From: Lutraria lutraria
Taxonomy: Eukaryota; Mollusca; Bivalvia; Venerida; Mactridae
Reading direction: 5' to 3'
Length of the DNA: 64,000 nucleotides
NCBI GenBank assembly: GCA_964023205.1
Contig: OZ026837.1
Location: forward strand, 13,183,479-13,247,478
The translations under genes and the position numbers were made by a program. This document shows, piece after piece, positions 1 through 11,530 of the stretch (within the stretch, counting starts at the first letter, position 1; each line of letters starts with the position of its first letter). Under the pieces are notes generated by a model that saw only the letters and a list, made by a program, of their open reading frames with translations, did no database searches and was not told the origin of the DNA.

Positions 1-561
1 CTAATCGTGGACTTCATTTTTGTCAAATTAATACTTGAAAGATATCATGCCGATTTCTTCATTGGATAACCTCGGGGTTATGTTTTTTTTGTTCGCATCG
101 CAGTGCGAGTTTTAAGCGTCTTGAGTCATAGCTATGTTTTAAATACCATCAACGCTACAACGAGCAGTCAGTTCACAGATAATTCCAGGTTGCTCATATA
201 TACGTCCTTAGGACCTCAAAGGTAATAAAAAAAAAATATTTATCTTCTTTTGTTTTATTTCATCCGCCTGACCATTCGTTCGTTTTATTTATCCTTTTAA
301 TAATATCTCCGTAGAATTAACATTTCAAACTCTACATTTTGTTAATGATTATGTTAAATATTTACACATTTTTAAAAATTTTCATCAGGCAGTTTGAAAT
401 AAACTACCTGCCTTGGTTAACTAGCTGAAATAAAATATAAATGTTGACAGAAAAGAAAAATGTAGATATTACATGTATTTTGTTTAATCGTGTTTGTGCT
501 GCTATCAGTCGAAATCACTGACTCCTCGTGTTTTTCTCTAGTCTAAAATAACAAAGAATCA
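1..561. other. AT-rich stretch, no gene seen
   Basis: No ORF of note, no recognisable exon and no tandem repeat were seen. It abuts the left arm of the first inverted repeat. Confidence 0.5.
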
Positions 562-1290
562 CACGGTATAACCGGATGAATGCCCTACAGAGTGATGACT
601 ACCCAACAGAGGTAAACACCGATGACGGTTGAGTAGTGGTGTTATATTTCTTACCAACAATTCTCGAATTCGAGCTTTCTTTTGGTTCTAAGGTTATGTG
701 AATGACCACGAAGGTTGAAATGAACTATTCAATCAGTCTCGCATGCTATCTTTGCGGAATAAAGCTGATAGCGCCTGTTTATACACGACACGCAGAAAAT
801 AATGCTCAAATCTCACATTCATTGCCCGAAATTAAACAGTTTGCGATAGTTTTGAACTATTTAACCTCACAGATCTAACGAAATATCATCTATGAACAAT
901 TCTGTAAAGTTACAACTCTGTCCATGCTCTTAAACCGATGTTTGACCCTTCCAAAGAGACACTGGTATGCGCAAAAATGATGACGTTTACCGCCGAGGAG
1001 ATTTTGAGAGGATGACGTGAACGACAGATAATGAAAACATATGGATGACGTTCACGGCTGAGGAAAAGAATTAATGAAATTGCCATTTTGCGCAGTTTCA
1101 TTCGTTTTTTACCCGGTAAAGCATTGAATCTTTGGAAATGTACATGTCAATGAGCATTTTTCAACAGAAAGTGTTGAATAGGATAGCCTAACACGTATAT
1201 TATTCATATGTACATTTATTCAATATATACCGTCATTCTAGTTACTGTAGTCACTCAAAGAATCTATGACATTTGCAAGACAAATCTTTA
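562..1290 (+). repeat. Left arm of inverted repeat 1
   Basis: This segment is the reverse complement of 2541-3275 with a few substitutions and a short indel. The outer edge is sharp: the shared sequence starts at CACGGTATAACCGG and diverges immediately outside. A 63-codon ORF inside (910-1101, minus) recurs in the other arm (2736-2927, plus) with two amino-acid changes, but it resembles no protein known to me and is probably chance. After 1290 a further 16 bp (1291-1306) match 2311-2326, so the right arm carries about 214 bp that the left arm lacks. Confidence 0.9.
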
Positions 1291-1444
1291 ATCAGGTGTG
1301 CATGATAAAAATATTTTTAGCAAGCCCTTTTTAAACATAAATAGGCTGGCACACATGTAAATGTATCATTGATAAAGTTTTTTACAGAAATTGATATTTA
1401 GTTTTATTTTCTATTAGAATCTAGATGTGTAAATTTTACATACA

Positions 1445-1970
1445 AGTGGGCCAAGATGGCCCTTGGTCGCTCACCTGAGAACAAAGGCACTATAATTAAT
1501 GACCAGATAATATAGTTTCCATCTCGTATAATCCATTTTTACGTAGATTTTGAGATCAAAACCAACAATGAAGGAAACAAGCTAAAACGTAGCAAATTTC
1601 CTAATCCAAGGGCCCATAACTCTTGAAGTTATGGACCGATTCCACCCATAACTAAACTTGTCCAAGACCGTAAGGTCATACACATTCATTCTAAATATGA
1701 TTAGGATTGGTGAATAAATGAAGGCGCTAGAGTGTAAACAAGCTAAACATAGCAAATTTTGTAAGTCAATGGCCCATAACTCTAGAAGTTATTGTCCGAT
1801 TTTGCCCATAATCGAACTTATCCGAGACATTGTGGCCATACACATTGTGAGCAGGTTTGATCACGATTTGTTCAGAGCTGTGGATGCTAGAGTGTAAACA
1901 AGCTAATTGTGGACGAACGCCGGACATTCATCGATCCTAAAAGCTCACCTGATGAAATCAGGTGAGCTAA
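1445..1970. repeat. Dispersed bivalve-type repeat with internal 161-bp dimer
   Basis: The element opens with GGGCCAAGATGGCCC followed by GGTCGCTCACCTGAG and closes with a hairpin, AGCTCACCTG / CAGGTGAGCT, and an A-run. Inside, a unit of about 161 bp starting CAAGCTA recurs at 1578 and 1739, and the motif appears again at 1899; each copy contains GGCCCATAACTCT. I associate this layout with abundant dispersed repeats in bivalve genomes, which is recall rather than a search. It occupies the spacer of inverted repeat 1. No coding capacity was seen. Confidence 0.65.
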
Positions 1971-2326
1971 AAAAACTTTTCATTTTTGTATTCTTTTTCA
2001 ATGATACAGTTACCTGTGGGCAGGAAGTATTTACTTGACAAACCAACATTACTCCGTCATATGAAGTCTAAGTCTGAGTTTCATGCTTTTTAGCTACCTT
2101 TAAAATCGTAATCAAATTAAAAGCATTTTAGTCATTTATATTAATCAGCTACTAATTTAATTTCTATAAAATCTTCTACGTAAAATACATTTACACTTAT
2201 CAAATGTCATCGATACTACATTTGAATTCGATACTGAAAGTTGCGTAAGCACGCATTAAGTATGACGAGATTGAGTATCACAAAAAAACTTTCTTGACCC
2301 AATCTTCAAGAAGTCATGCACACCTT

Positions 2327-2540
2327 TAGATATGAAAGACTGCAGACTGCTTTCCCGTCTGTGTAAAAACGGTATTACGGGAAGCTTGTTTAAATGACAG
2401 TAAAATAACGGAATAGTCTTGATAAGCTTCCCTTACCATTAAATTACATTGGATACTATGCTGAGTATGTATGTAATGTCGGAACAGAACTAGGCTGAAT
2501 TCTATATGACTAGATTTCAGAATCTTTACATTCAAATTGA
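2327..2540. repeat. Segment present only in the right arm of inverted repeat 1
   Basis: Matching to the left arm stops at 2541 and resumes at 2311-2326, which pairs with 1291-1306. The intervening 214 bp therefore represent an insertion in this arm or a deletion in the other. It contains a spaced inverted pair GGGAAGCTT / AAGCTTCCC (about 2380-2430). No clear target duplication was seen. Confidence 0.6.
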
Positions 2541-3275
2541 TAAAGATTTGTCTTGCAAATGTCATAGATTCTTCGAGTGACTACAGTAACTAGAATGACG
2601 GTATATATTGAATAAATGTACATATGAATATGAATAATATACGTGTTAGGCTATCCTTTTCAACACTTTCTGTTGAAAAGTGCTCATTGACATGTACATT
2701 TCCAAAGATTCAATGCTTTACCGGGTAAAAAACGAATGAAACTGCGCAAAATGGCAATTTCATTAATTCTTTTCCTCAGCCGTGAACGTCATCCATATTT
2801 TTTCATTATCTGTCGTTCACGTCATCCTCTCAAAATCTCCTCGGCGGTAAACGTCATCATTTTTGCGCATACCAGGGTCTCTTTGGAAGGGTCAAACATC
2901 GGTTTAAGAGCATGGACAGAGTTGTAACTTTACAGAATTGTTCATAGATGATATTTCGTTAGATCTGTGAGGTTAAATAGTTCAAAACTATCGCAAACTG
3001 TTTAATTTCGGGCAATGAATGTGAGATTTGAGCATTATTTTCTGCGTGTCGTGTATAAACAGGCGCTATCAGCTTTATTCCGCAAAGATAGCATGCGAGA
3101 CTGATTGAATAGTTCATTTCAACCTTCGTGGTCATTCACATATTCTTAGAACCAAAAGAAAGCTCGAATTCGAGAATTGTTGGTAAGAAATATAACACCA
3201 CCACTCAACCGTCATCGGTGTTTACCTCTGTTGGGTAGTCATCACTCTGTAGGGCATTCATCCGGTTATACCGTG
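2541..3275 (-). repeat. Right arm of inverted repeat 1
   Basis: Reverse complement of 562-1290; paired positions sum to about 3837 over most of the arm. There are scattered substitutions and a small length difference near 2630, so this is not an exact copy. Confidence 0.9.
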
Positions 3276-4608
3276 AGAAGAATGATCATATAATTTTCCT
3301 CCGAATTCTGTCTATTACATTCATACAAAGTCAACAATAAAGAGTGATTTCTCAGAGGAAAACTGACCTTTGTACGTTTTTATCAAATCAAAGTAAACGT
3401 TACAAAATTCTAAAAATATTAATTAAACTAATGAAATTACGTGAAGTGCTCGGGGCTAACCTGATGAAGTACAAATGTAACTGAAAACTTCTCCACATGA
3501 AAAGTAACGTCAATCAAAGAAAATTTCATTAAAACAGAGGTAAAACCACTATTTTCTAGACAATATTAGTATCTGTGAAATAACTCATCATTGCACGGAA
3601 CATCAGCATGTTTCGTGATTATTAATAACAAATTGTTTAATCATGTTTACTTCTTAGATCTTTGAAAAAGTGAAAACAGTTTCGAACGTCACTACTGACA
3701 ATGTTAAGAACGGGTGGCGATTTGTCGGTAATTCCGCATATTTGATCGCATACAATGTATTTCAAAAGTACATGCTGGCCGAGTTGCGAAAACGATTGTT
3801 TGCGTGAACTATAGTTGTTAACGCACGGGATTTTTGCTTAAATAGTTTTATTTATGATAAAAATATGTATTTCTTTCGTAACGCATCATGTAAAATCTCT
3901 CGTAAGCTCTATACGTCGAGCATGTACATCTACTTTCTTAACGGTAATTTGGCTTACATGCCAAATGACCAAAATTAAAGGCCATATATTAGTTAATTTT
4001 TTTTCATAAAAAAAGTAAAAAGAGAAATCTTACGCAATTATCAAATTAATGAACCTTTATAGAAAGAATTAAACGATATTTGGCTTTCGAAAAAAATGTT
4101 TTGCTGAGATTTTGCCCTTTACTCAATTTACCATGTTCATGTTTCTGTACACAACTCCTCCAGTTGATGAACTTTGCATGATAAAAAACCGGCGTTGCGA
4201 GTTAGCATATGCGTAAACACTTGTCATCGTGATTTACTGTATATCCGAATCGCTTGGATGGCAAATGGGGTAGATCGTTCATTCTTACAAATAGCGTTAA
4301 GAAATATCTTAATACATATTATCGCAAATAATTTGAAAACATACGCCAAAAGTTTCGATGAATACTGTATAAACGGACCATGAAAGAATTCGTTTGAAAA
4401 TCTATGCAGACAATCGTTATGGGAGTAACATTGAAATACAATAATATGTCCAAACAGCACATAACAAAGGCTGTTTTTCTCGATATAATAAGAAGAGTCA
4501 TTTTAGGTAGAAATAATTATTAACGATTGTAGTCGAATGTTTTCTCCAAAGGAATCAAGAACAAAATAAACACTATGATTTGATTTATCATTGGTTAATT
4601 ATAAATAA
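3276..4608. other. Intergenic stretch with one dispersed-repeat fragment
   Basis: About 3880-3990 is, in reverse orientation, related to 41340-41430: both carry GTAAGCTCTAT, the CATGTAAGCC/GGCTTACATG motif and the same flanking order. The small ORFs around 4174-4500 overlap on both strands and look like chance. Nothing else was seen. Confidence 0.5.
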
Positions 4609-5559
4609 TTGGCTTCTATGACACTTTTGTGGTATTTTGCAGGTACTCGAAGAATGTACTGTGAAAGCGTATTACTGGAAAACAAGTCACTTCCGGTCTA
4701 TGCTGATGGGAATAATTTTCTTGAATATTCTTTGGCTGTTGGCGTCACTGTCCTATTGTTCTCTGTATCATCCATGGTGGTCCTCATTAGATTCCATAAC
4801 GACGTGGACAAAAAAGAACATTGGAGACAAATATTGCTTTTGAACACGACTGATATTCTTACTGGATTTAGTTTGATTGCTATATGCATCACAAACTATG
4901 CATTTGTTCTCGACAGCCGCGCTCATTTATTCATTTTGTCAACATTCGTTTTCGCATCCACTTTGGGTCAAGGCCAAATCTTGATCATATGTTTAATGCG
5001 TTATTTCGTTCTCCGTAATGTAACTCGGATCCAAACAGAAACAAAGTACACATGGATAATGACATTGACCAACATATTCTTATCGGGAACACTTGTTGGG
5101 ATATTTGTAGTAATGCTTCCGGTCAACGGCAAATATGATATCGAATACGCATTTTGTAGTATTGTAAGCACTGGATTGACCGCTTACAAATCTAGATTGG
5201 TATTTTGCATGACGTTGCACTATATTCTTACAACGTTCTTAATCAATTTGGTAACCGTCTTATGTATGTTTCGTTTGAGAAAAATACCAAGCATAAAACC
5301 GAAAAACAATGCAAGACCATCTATAACCCGGAAGTCGATGTTAATTCTGTTTCTTATTGTATTATTTCATGATTTAGCAACCATCCCTGCTACAACATTG
5401 CACATGTGTTTGCGTATTTGGGACATTAAACTTTCTCCTTTGGCATTTGAAATAATCAGTCGCACAATCGTTTGTAATTCAATATTGAATTCAGTGCTGT
5501 ACTGTCTGAGTATAACAAACGTTAGTTGTAGTTGCAGGACGAATGTTGATACAAACTAA
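4609..5559 (+). CDS. Orphan rhodopsin-like (class A) GPCR, single exon
   Basis: A 316-residue ORF with seven hydrophobic segments at roughly 40-61, 75-100, 107-134, 147-171, 196-222, 241-266 and 277-302. Class A hallmarks are recognisable but altered. TM2 keeps an Asp (D82 in NTTDILTGF). The TM3 end reads LMRYF (129-133), so the Asp/Glu of the DRY motif is replaced by Met. TM7 ends NSVLY (294-298) in place of NPxxY. No Cys is visible at the usual start of TM3, although C183 lies in the second extracellular loop, so the canonical disulfide may be absent. N25-K-S is a possible N-glycosylation site. Stop and an AATAAA signal overlap (5557-5563). The start is uncertain: M1, M4 and M16 are candidates, and TATTTTGCAG at 4633-4642 could be a splice acceptor joining an upstream exon. 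Ligand unknown. Confidence 0.8.
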   Translation: MASMTLLWYFAGTRRMYCESVLLENKSLPVYADGNNFLEYSLAVGVTVLLFSVSSMVVLIRFHNDVDKKEHWRQILLLNTTDILTGFSLIAICITNYAFVLDSRAHLFILSTFVFASTLGQGQILIICLMRYFVLRNVTRIQTETKYTWIMTLTNIFLSGTLVGIFVVMLPVNGKYDIEYAFCSIVSTGLTAYKSRLVFCMTLHYILTTFLINLVTVLCMFRLRKIPSIKPKNNARPSITRKSMLILFLIVLFHDLATIPATTLHMCLRIWDIKLSPLAFEIISRTIVCNSILNSVLYCLSITNVSCSCRTNVDTN

Positions 5560-5563
5560 TAAA

Positions 5564-7303
5564 ACCAAACTCGTGGTTTTGTACTCTTTTGAGTAAAATG
5601 GAATATCAGTGCATTATTGTTATGAATGATATTATATTGTGTGTCTAAATCAAACAGCAGCAAACCACATGACTGTCATCAGAACCAAACCGATCGTAAC
5701 ATTGTGGTGATAGCTGTGATTTGATAAATCAGTCATTAAAACTTCACTACAAGTGCAGTCAAACCAGTGAGCAATGGCAGCCCTTTGGAAAGACAAAATG
5801 TCGCCTTTCTTATTTTTATCAGCCTGAGAGCAAAACAGCACAGAATTTTATTGAAGACTTGTACATAGTAAATCGTCTATATCAATGCATATTTTCAAAA
5901 TAAATTTAACAAGATATCGGTACAAAGTTACATGTATTTCAACAAAACAAATAAACACGGAAAGTAGAAGAGAAAATGAAATATCAACAAAAATCTGCTA
6001 TACTACCCCCCCCCTCCCAAAAAGGTTAGATTATATTAAACGATTGGTGTTGAATACCAATAGGTATCTTAAACAAATGCATTATAAATTAATTGTAAAC
6101 AACATGTACAGTTCTATCTATATTGTGTATTAAATTGAACCACCTCAACCACCTGTGAGCTTATCTTCCAAGTGTGACCCTGTATTAGGTTTGGGATGCT
6201 TAGTTCCGGGGAAGTGTGTCTGGAAAGGCATGTGTGTGTGGGAATCCTTTCCATATTAGTTATCAAGAAACAAAATTGTTAGATTGGTTAAAAGTTTTGC
6301 TTAAGGGCCACCATTGACAATTTGTCGACCTGCTGTTCTTGCGATAGAGTAGAAGATATTAATATCAAAAGATATTATATCATTTTGCTACAACGGTATA
6401 TTCTTACGCAAGGCCGACGTCTCCGTGTTGAAGAGAGGGTATACAAAACGTTAAACGTTGGGGATACAGTAAAATATGTAGTGTGTCTTTTCTCTGTGCC
6501 GGTAAAGAATGCAACATAGGACCATCGTTATAAATGTTAGATGACTTAGTTCAATCGATCTGAACCAAAATGAACACCACGTGACTGCTGTTATATTATA
6601 CACAGCAAAATATACACAGCCGTATCATTAAATATTTCTTCATAACGGTGTTCGCATTCAAGAGGAGGATCAAATGTTCGATACCTTCATGTAAGCAAAA
6701 TCGACATTTTCTTCTTGAAGACAGACCTTACTAGATCTGTTTTAACCACTATTTGTTTTTTTTAGCAGCAAACACTATTCATTACATTTGAAAACAATGA
6801 AATGGTGTGAATGTCATACAAATATATACAAACGGTAAAGCAGTAATGCATTCATTTTATTGAAACTACGATACTTTTAATTTATATAAGGCATAACGTT
6901 TTGCATTAAAGTTAGCTACAAGTACAAATGTTGCTGCGGAGACAGCAATTGTGAAGCTCCGCCCAAACAATGCGTGATAGCCTTTGAAATTGTACTGTTG
7001 TCCCTGTTCATAAGTAAACAATGGCCATTTACTAGTTGGGTTACTGTTTGACCTTAAACCAATTGTTTTAAGATCATGTTGTACTGTATAATCATTTGGT
7101 ATACACTGTCATGACTGACCAGTAAATATGTATATCTTTGAAACATGTTGAATACAAAGATAAAACATATTTTGCAATAATTCAGTACTTATGCGGGAAT
7201 GATTTGAGCCAGGAAGTTATAATTACAGGATAATCATATTTTTATCATGCTTTTTGTTTGAAATGTCCGTTGTTGCTACACCAGTTACATTCTGTTTACA
7301 AAA
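5564..7303. other. AT-rich intergenic stretch
   Basis: No convincing exon was found. Short ORFs (5721-5903, 5885-6133, 6322-6519) lack any family signal. A C-run lies near 6006-6017. Confidence 0.45.
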
Positions 7304-7729
7304 GGTGTCGTGAGAATAGCACGTCGTTTTATTTGCAAGCGGTGTCGTAAGAATAACACTCGTTGTTTTATTTGCAAACGGTGTCGTGAGAATAGCACGT
7401 AGTCCTATTAACAAACGGTGTCGTAAGAATAACACGTTTTATTTGCAAGCGGTGTCATGAGAATGAGACGTAGTCGTATTTACAAACGGTGTCGTGCGAA
7501 TAACACGTCGTTTTATTTGCAAGCGGTGTCGTACGAATAACACGTCTTTTTATTTGCAAACGGTGTCGTGAAAATAGCACGTAGTCGTATTAACAAACGG
7601 TGTCATAAGGATAATACATCGTTTTATTTGCAAGTGGTGTCGTGAGAATAAAACGTCGTTTCATTTGCAAACGATACCGTAAGAATTGGACGTCGTTTGA
7701 TTTACAAACGGTGTCGTGAGAATAGCACG
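7304..7729 (+). repeat. 37-bp minisatellite, about 11.6 copies
   Basis: The unit begins GGTGTCGTGAGAATAGCACG and ends ATTTGCAAAC, 37 bp; individual copies are 34-39 bp. Two tail variants are interspersed: one with TCGTTTTATTTGCAAGC and one with TAGTCGTATTAACAAAC. The copies are clearly diverged, so the array is not very recent. An ORF runs through part of it on the minus strand but is a by-product of the repeat. Confidence 0.92.
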
Positions 7730-7918
7730 ACACAAACTAAAAAACAAGAGCGTATGTGCGACTCTAACAAATTAATCGCTATACACCAGATCCTGAAATG
7801 ATAACAATAACATAATTTTAACACCTTTTATAATACTGTGCTAATGCTTGTAAACAACTTTTGAATATGTATATTTTATACTAAAGATATGTCTAATAAA
7901 TCTTTTTTAGTATTTACT

Positions 7919-8257
7919 TTAAAGTCCCATAATCATATAAATTGATCGGTCTTAATAGTTTCTGTTTGTTCTATCACAGAGGAATCCGGTGTATTTTCCG
8001 AAATCCCGTGCATACTTTATAGCAAGAAAAAATGTTTCCAAAACCCCTATCGTATTTTTTTCAATATCATTAAAAAATAATATTTATAGAACAGCTGTGT
8101 TTTCATGAAGTGACGTCACGCGCTCTATATATTTCAAGTTTACAAAAGCAAAATTCACAGCGAAATGAGTGTTTTTCAAAGAAAAAGGGCTTGTTTCGTC
8201 GGTAATATTCATTATGGGATAAAATCAGCAATTGTTTTTTTTTGCACGGGGCTTTAA
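7919..8257. mobile_element. MITE with TTAAAG termini (family 2)
   Basis: The element starts TTAAAGTCCC and ends GGGGCTTTAA, giving short inverted termini that include TTAA at both ends; the length is 339 bp. The interior is AT-rich, contains a TGACGTCACG motif near 8112, and has no ORF. The length and TTAA-containing ends match the MITE at 20758-21096, but the interior differs apart from general composition and a shared TTTTTTTCAATATCATT-like tract. The TTAA ends suggest a piggyBac- or Kolobok-type mobiliser, which is inference. Confidence 0.55.
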
Positions 8258-9219
8258 TGTATTTTCATGGGTTGGTTGATGGTGAATTGTACTGAGTGCC
8301 TTTTTATTTGAGTAACAAAATACTGAACAATTTAATAGATATATACCAAAAATTAAAAACGCGCTTTAATGTACGTCCATATTGTAATATTTGTGCCCCG
8401 GGGATTAACGCAATCTAAACGGTATAACTGCTTCACACCTTAATATAACTTACGTAACAAAAACTTTATTTTATGTGAATTAACTCATATGATAATAATT
8501 ATGTATCTAACTGTTTCATGTTGCACAATTTGTCTGTTTAAGTCACAACTGGTTTTTGTTGTATTTAAAAAAAAAATTATTACTTTAAACATTACGTATT
8601 CAATTACTGAAGTACTTGCAATCAAGAGAATGTCGATATTTACTTACCTGTGGACAAATCAGTTTGGTTTATTATATATTTTCATACATATCAATAGAAA
8701 TATATTCGGTGTACAGATATGACTATTTTATACACATTACAAGTTAAAAGAATTTAAAAGATATTCAAGACATTAAAATATTCTGCAATGTGGATGAAAG
8801 GATACAATCATTCATGCAGTCAGTATCATACAATATAACATTTTGAAGTAATAATCAATGAAATAATATCTTCAATGTTGAGTTTAATTTCTTAAATAAC
8901 TGAAAAAAAGGAAGTTGATAAAAAAGTAATTAAAGACTTAACACAATGACTTCAAGACATTGATTTTATATCAATACAACCACAAGCAATGTCAAAACAT
9001 TGCTAATCTTATAAAAAAAACAGAGCAGGTAGATATTAACATCTACGCAGACATGAACCTTTAAAAATATTTATGTGGATCAAGTATTTTACAACAGTCA
9101 AAGGCATCATAATGAATTCTGTATTATAAGATAATACATAAACAAACAATACACACTATGCATTAACATGTATTATCAATGAAAGTCATTTATAAATTAA
9201 CATTCATATTAACTTGTTC
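8258..9219. other. AT-rich stretch, nothing recognised
   Basis: No ORF with family signal and no tandem structure were seen. Confidence 0.45.
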
Positions 9220-9432
9220 ATAGTAACGTCTGTATGTTCATATTTCTGAGCTTATACTCACGTCTGTATGTTTATATTTCTGACTGTGTGTTCATATTTC
9301 TAAGTAAATACTTACGTCTTTATGTACATTTTTAGTTTAAACTTAAGTCTGTATGTTCATATGTCTAAGTTAAATCTTTATCTTCATATTTCTGAGTAAA
9401 ATACTTACGTCTTTACCTTCATATTTTTGAGT
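9220..9432 (+). repeat. Degenerate tandem repeat, unit about 40 bp
   Basis: Copies of ACGTCTGTATGTTCATATTT followed by CTGAGTAAAATACTT recur about six times, with copies shortened or diverged. Confidence 0.75.
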
Positions 9433-9433
9433 C

Positions 9434-9494
9434 AACCAGAGGGAGCAAAGTGACAATGAATATTATATTCATTGTCTCTTTGCCCCCTCGGTTA
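9434..9494. repeat. Near-perfect palindrome of about 60 bp
   Basis: The left half contains GAGGGAGCAAAGTGACAATG and the right half is its reverse complement (CATTGTCTCTTTGCCCCCTC) with two substitutions and a 1-nt indel near the outer end; the centre is AT-rich. The half-arm is about 28 bp. No target duplication could be defined. Confidence 0.85.
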
Positions 9495-9509
9495 GTTTTA
9501 TTTCAAGAT

Positions 9510-9685
9510 TCAGGGGTGGAGGGAAAAAGTGGCCAGGAGGGTAAAAATTGCCAAGACTGTATGGTTTAATTATATTTGAAGACAAAGAGAAAAAGTGGAC
9601 AGGAGGTTAAAAACTGGCCAAGAATGTATGGTTTAATTATGTCTGAAGACATTTTTAGTGGATAAATTGGCCAAGGGGTTAAGGT
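9510..9685 (+). repeat. Tandem duplication, unit about 75 bp
   Basis: Two successive copies share AAAAAGTGG(C/A)CAGGAGG, then AAAA(A/C)T(T/G)GCCAAGA and TGTATGGTTTAATTAT. A third, partial copy (GGATAAATTGGCCAAGGGGT) follows. Confidence 0.75.
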
Positions 9686-11250
9686 AACAGACAAACAACA
9701 CTTTAACTAATTAATTATACAAAACAAATCTTATCTCGTACACAATTCACCAAAACATGGATCAACATTTTTAACTTAAATGAATCTGAACTAAATAATC
9801 TATTTTTCCATAATATATTAATCCTATTAATCAAGTACATATTAACTGTTATTGTGCAGATATGAACTGACACTGCACTATCATAATATATCACACATAC
9901 ACTTTGGTCTTTGGTGACGTGCATCACATGCTCCGTAAGATACACATACTCAGTTGCATAAACCGTTTGGCTATAAGAATCCGTGACATGGCTCAGAAAG
10001 GGGTATATTAGAAACAGTGAATTTATGGAATATTCAAAATAAACTTTTACATTGTATTGAAATTAAATTTATGATCTCCGTATAAATTGAAATTTCACCT
10101 TAAAAAATCGGGTTAACACGTTATAGTGTAGTTATACTTGTGTGTAATCTAGTGAGCCTTCGTCAAAATTAAGAAATAATTTGCCATCGTGGCAAGGACG
10201 AGAAAAACAAAAACTTTAGTTTGTTATATTGACTCGCTTAATGGATGCATGATGTTTCAATTAACACCAACTTCCACTAACAGATAAGATCTGCAAGTTT
10301 AAATATATATATAGTATAGAAGGGAGAAGGTAAAAATCCAAACTGCTCCTTAATGTATATATGGTACTCCAAATATCAAAATGAAGATGAAAATATTACC
10401 ATTACAATAACATAATTTGTTTTAAAAAAGTTATCACCTTCAACAAGGTTATAGCATTTATACTAAAGGATTTACTCAAATTTCTATGTACAATGATGTG
10501 TAAAATGATTTAATCTTCCCAAGTATGACAATAAATTGACAATGAACAGACCTTTCAAATAAAAGAGTCCAGAACGCAAAAACCCTTATATACATGCATG
10601 TATAAAAGTTATTGACCAAGTCCAAAATATTGCTTTTAGTGCAAAACACAATCACTGTAAAATCTTAAATTTTAGAAACATTTTCCTATCAAAACAATAA
10701 ATTTATTTCTGTAAATTGACTTAAAAGCTGTTTGCATCATTTATGTTTCACGTTTGCGATAAGACAGGATTCCATTAGCAATCATCAGACGGTATTTCTG
10801 CTCCTTCAATAATTCAGCATGCGTTAGCTAATGGCTTAAATTCCAAAACTGCTTCAAGAAATCCAATACAGTTATGATCTTCCATGTTTTAAACAATCAT
10901 TTGATAAACAAAATAAACTGCATTTGAAGAAACAAATACATGTAGTACTGTTTGACACCCCTTTAGTCACGTACAATATGTTTTCTGCCTTTCCAAACAC
11001 GGATGATGCTATTATTCTACTATTGGACAGAGTGTATAGTTGTGCAAATGTGCAAGAAAGTTACAAGGCAGTCGTATGAAACCTTTTTGCGGCAACCGTA
11101 CGATACACAAGATTGTGCAAGCCTTCGTACAAAAGCCGTACGCTGTTTGTATGCTCATGGTATGATTAGCCCCGAATATGGATATTAATCCAAGCGCCAA
11201 CGATACCTTTCGGTCAAAACTTGACAGGAGAAAACCTCTTTCTGATGGAT
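9686..11250. other. AT-rich intergenic stretch
   Basis: No recognisable gene. Around 11040-11165 base composition rises and the motifs CCGTACG and CTTCGTAC recur, somewhat like the GC-rich block at 27.8 kb. The two short overlapping ORFs there carry no family signal. Confidence 0.4.
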
Positions 11251-11296
11251 ATCCAACAACAAAGGTTGCGCGTTACAGTCATCAACAGAATGATAT

Positions 11297-11530
11297 ATGA
11301 TGCAGAGGAGCGTTGTGAAGCTATTTCGGCGAGAAGAGGAGACGGCGAGAGAGGTGTTGGTGGGTCCAGCCAAAATTTGTGAGGCGGCGGTTGTTTTGCC
11401 AATACTACAGCCTTTTCAGAAGCTTGAAAGAGAATTCGATGGCGATTACGTAAAATATTTAAATAATGAATTCTATGGTAAAGGAATGTGCAAGATATGC
11501 AATATAGATAAAAAGATGAATATATTGTAA
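11297..11530 (+). pseudogene. Possible alpha-kinase-like fragment
   Basis: A 77-codon ORF whose middle reads LQPFQKLEREFDGDYVKYLN. This resembles the atypical alpha-kinase (eEF2K/MHCK) segment in which an acidic-hydrophobic 'EPF' is followed by G-(E/D)-(Y/F)-V-K-Y-N. Local GC content and codon use are higher than in the flanks, consistent with former coding sequence. No catalytic core, flanking exons or clear splice sites were seen, and the ORF ends in low-complexity Lys codons. The identification rests on one motif and is weak; an unrelated short exon is possible. Confidence 0.3.

Noticed and set aside
910..2927. Conserved 63-residue ORF present twice
   Set aside because: Conservation is fully explained by the inverted repeat; the peptide has no family signal and both copies sit in non-coding arms.
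7223..7729. CRISPR-like direct repeats
   Set aside because: Units are contiguous without unique spacers; this is a eukaryotic minisatellite.
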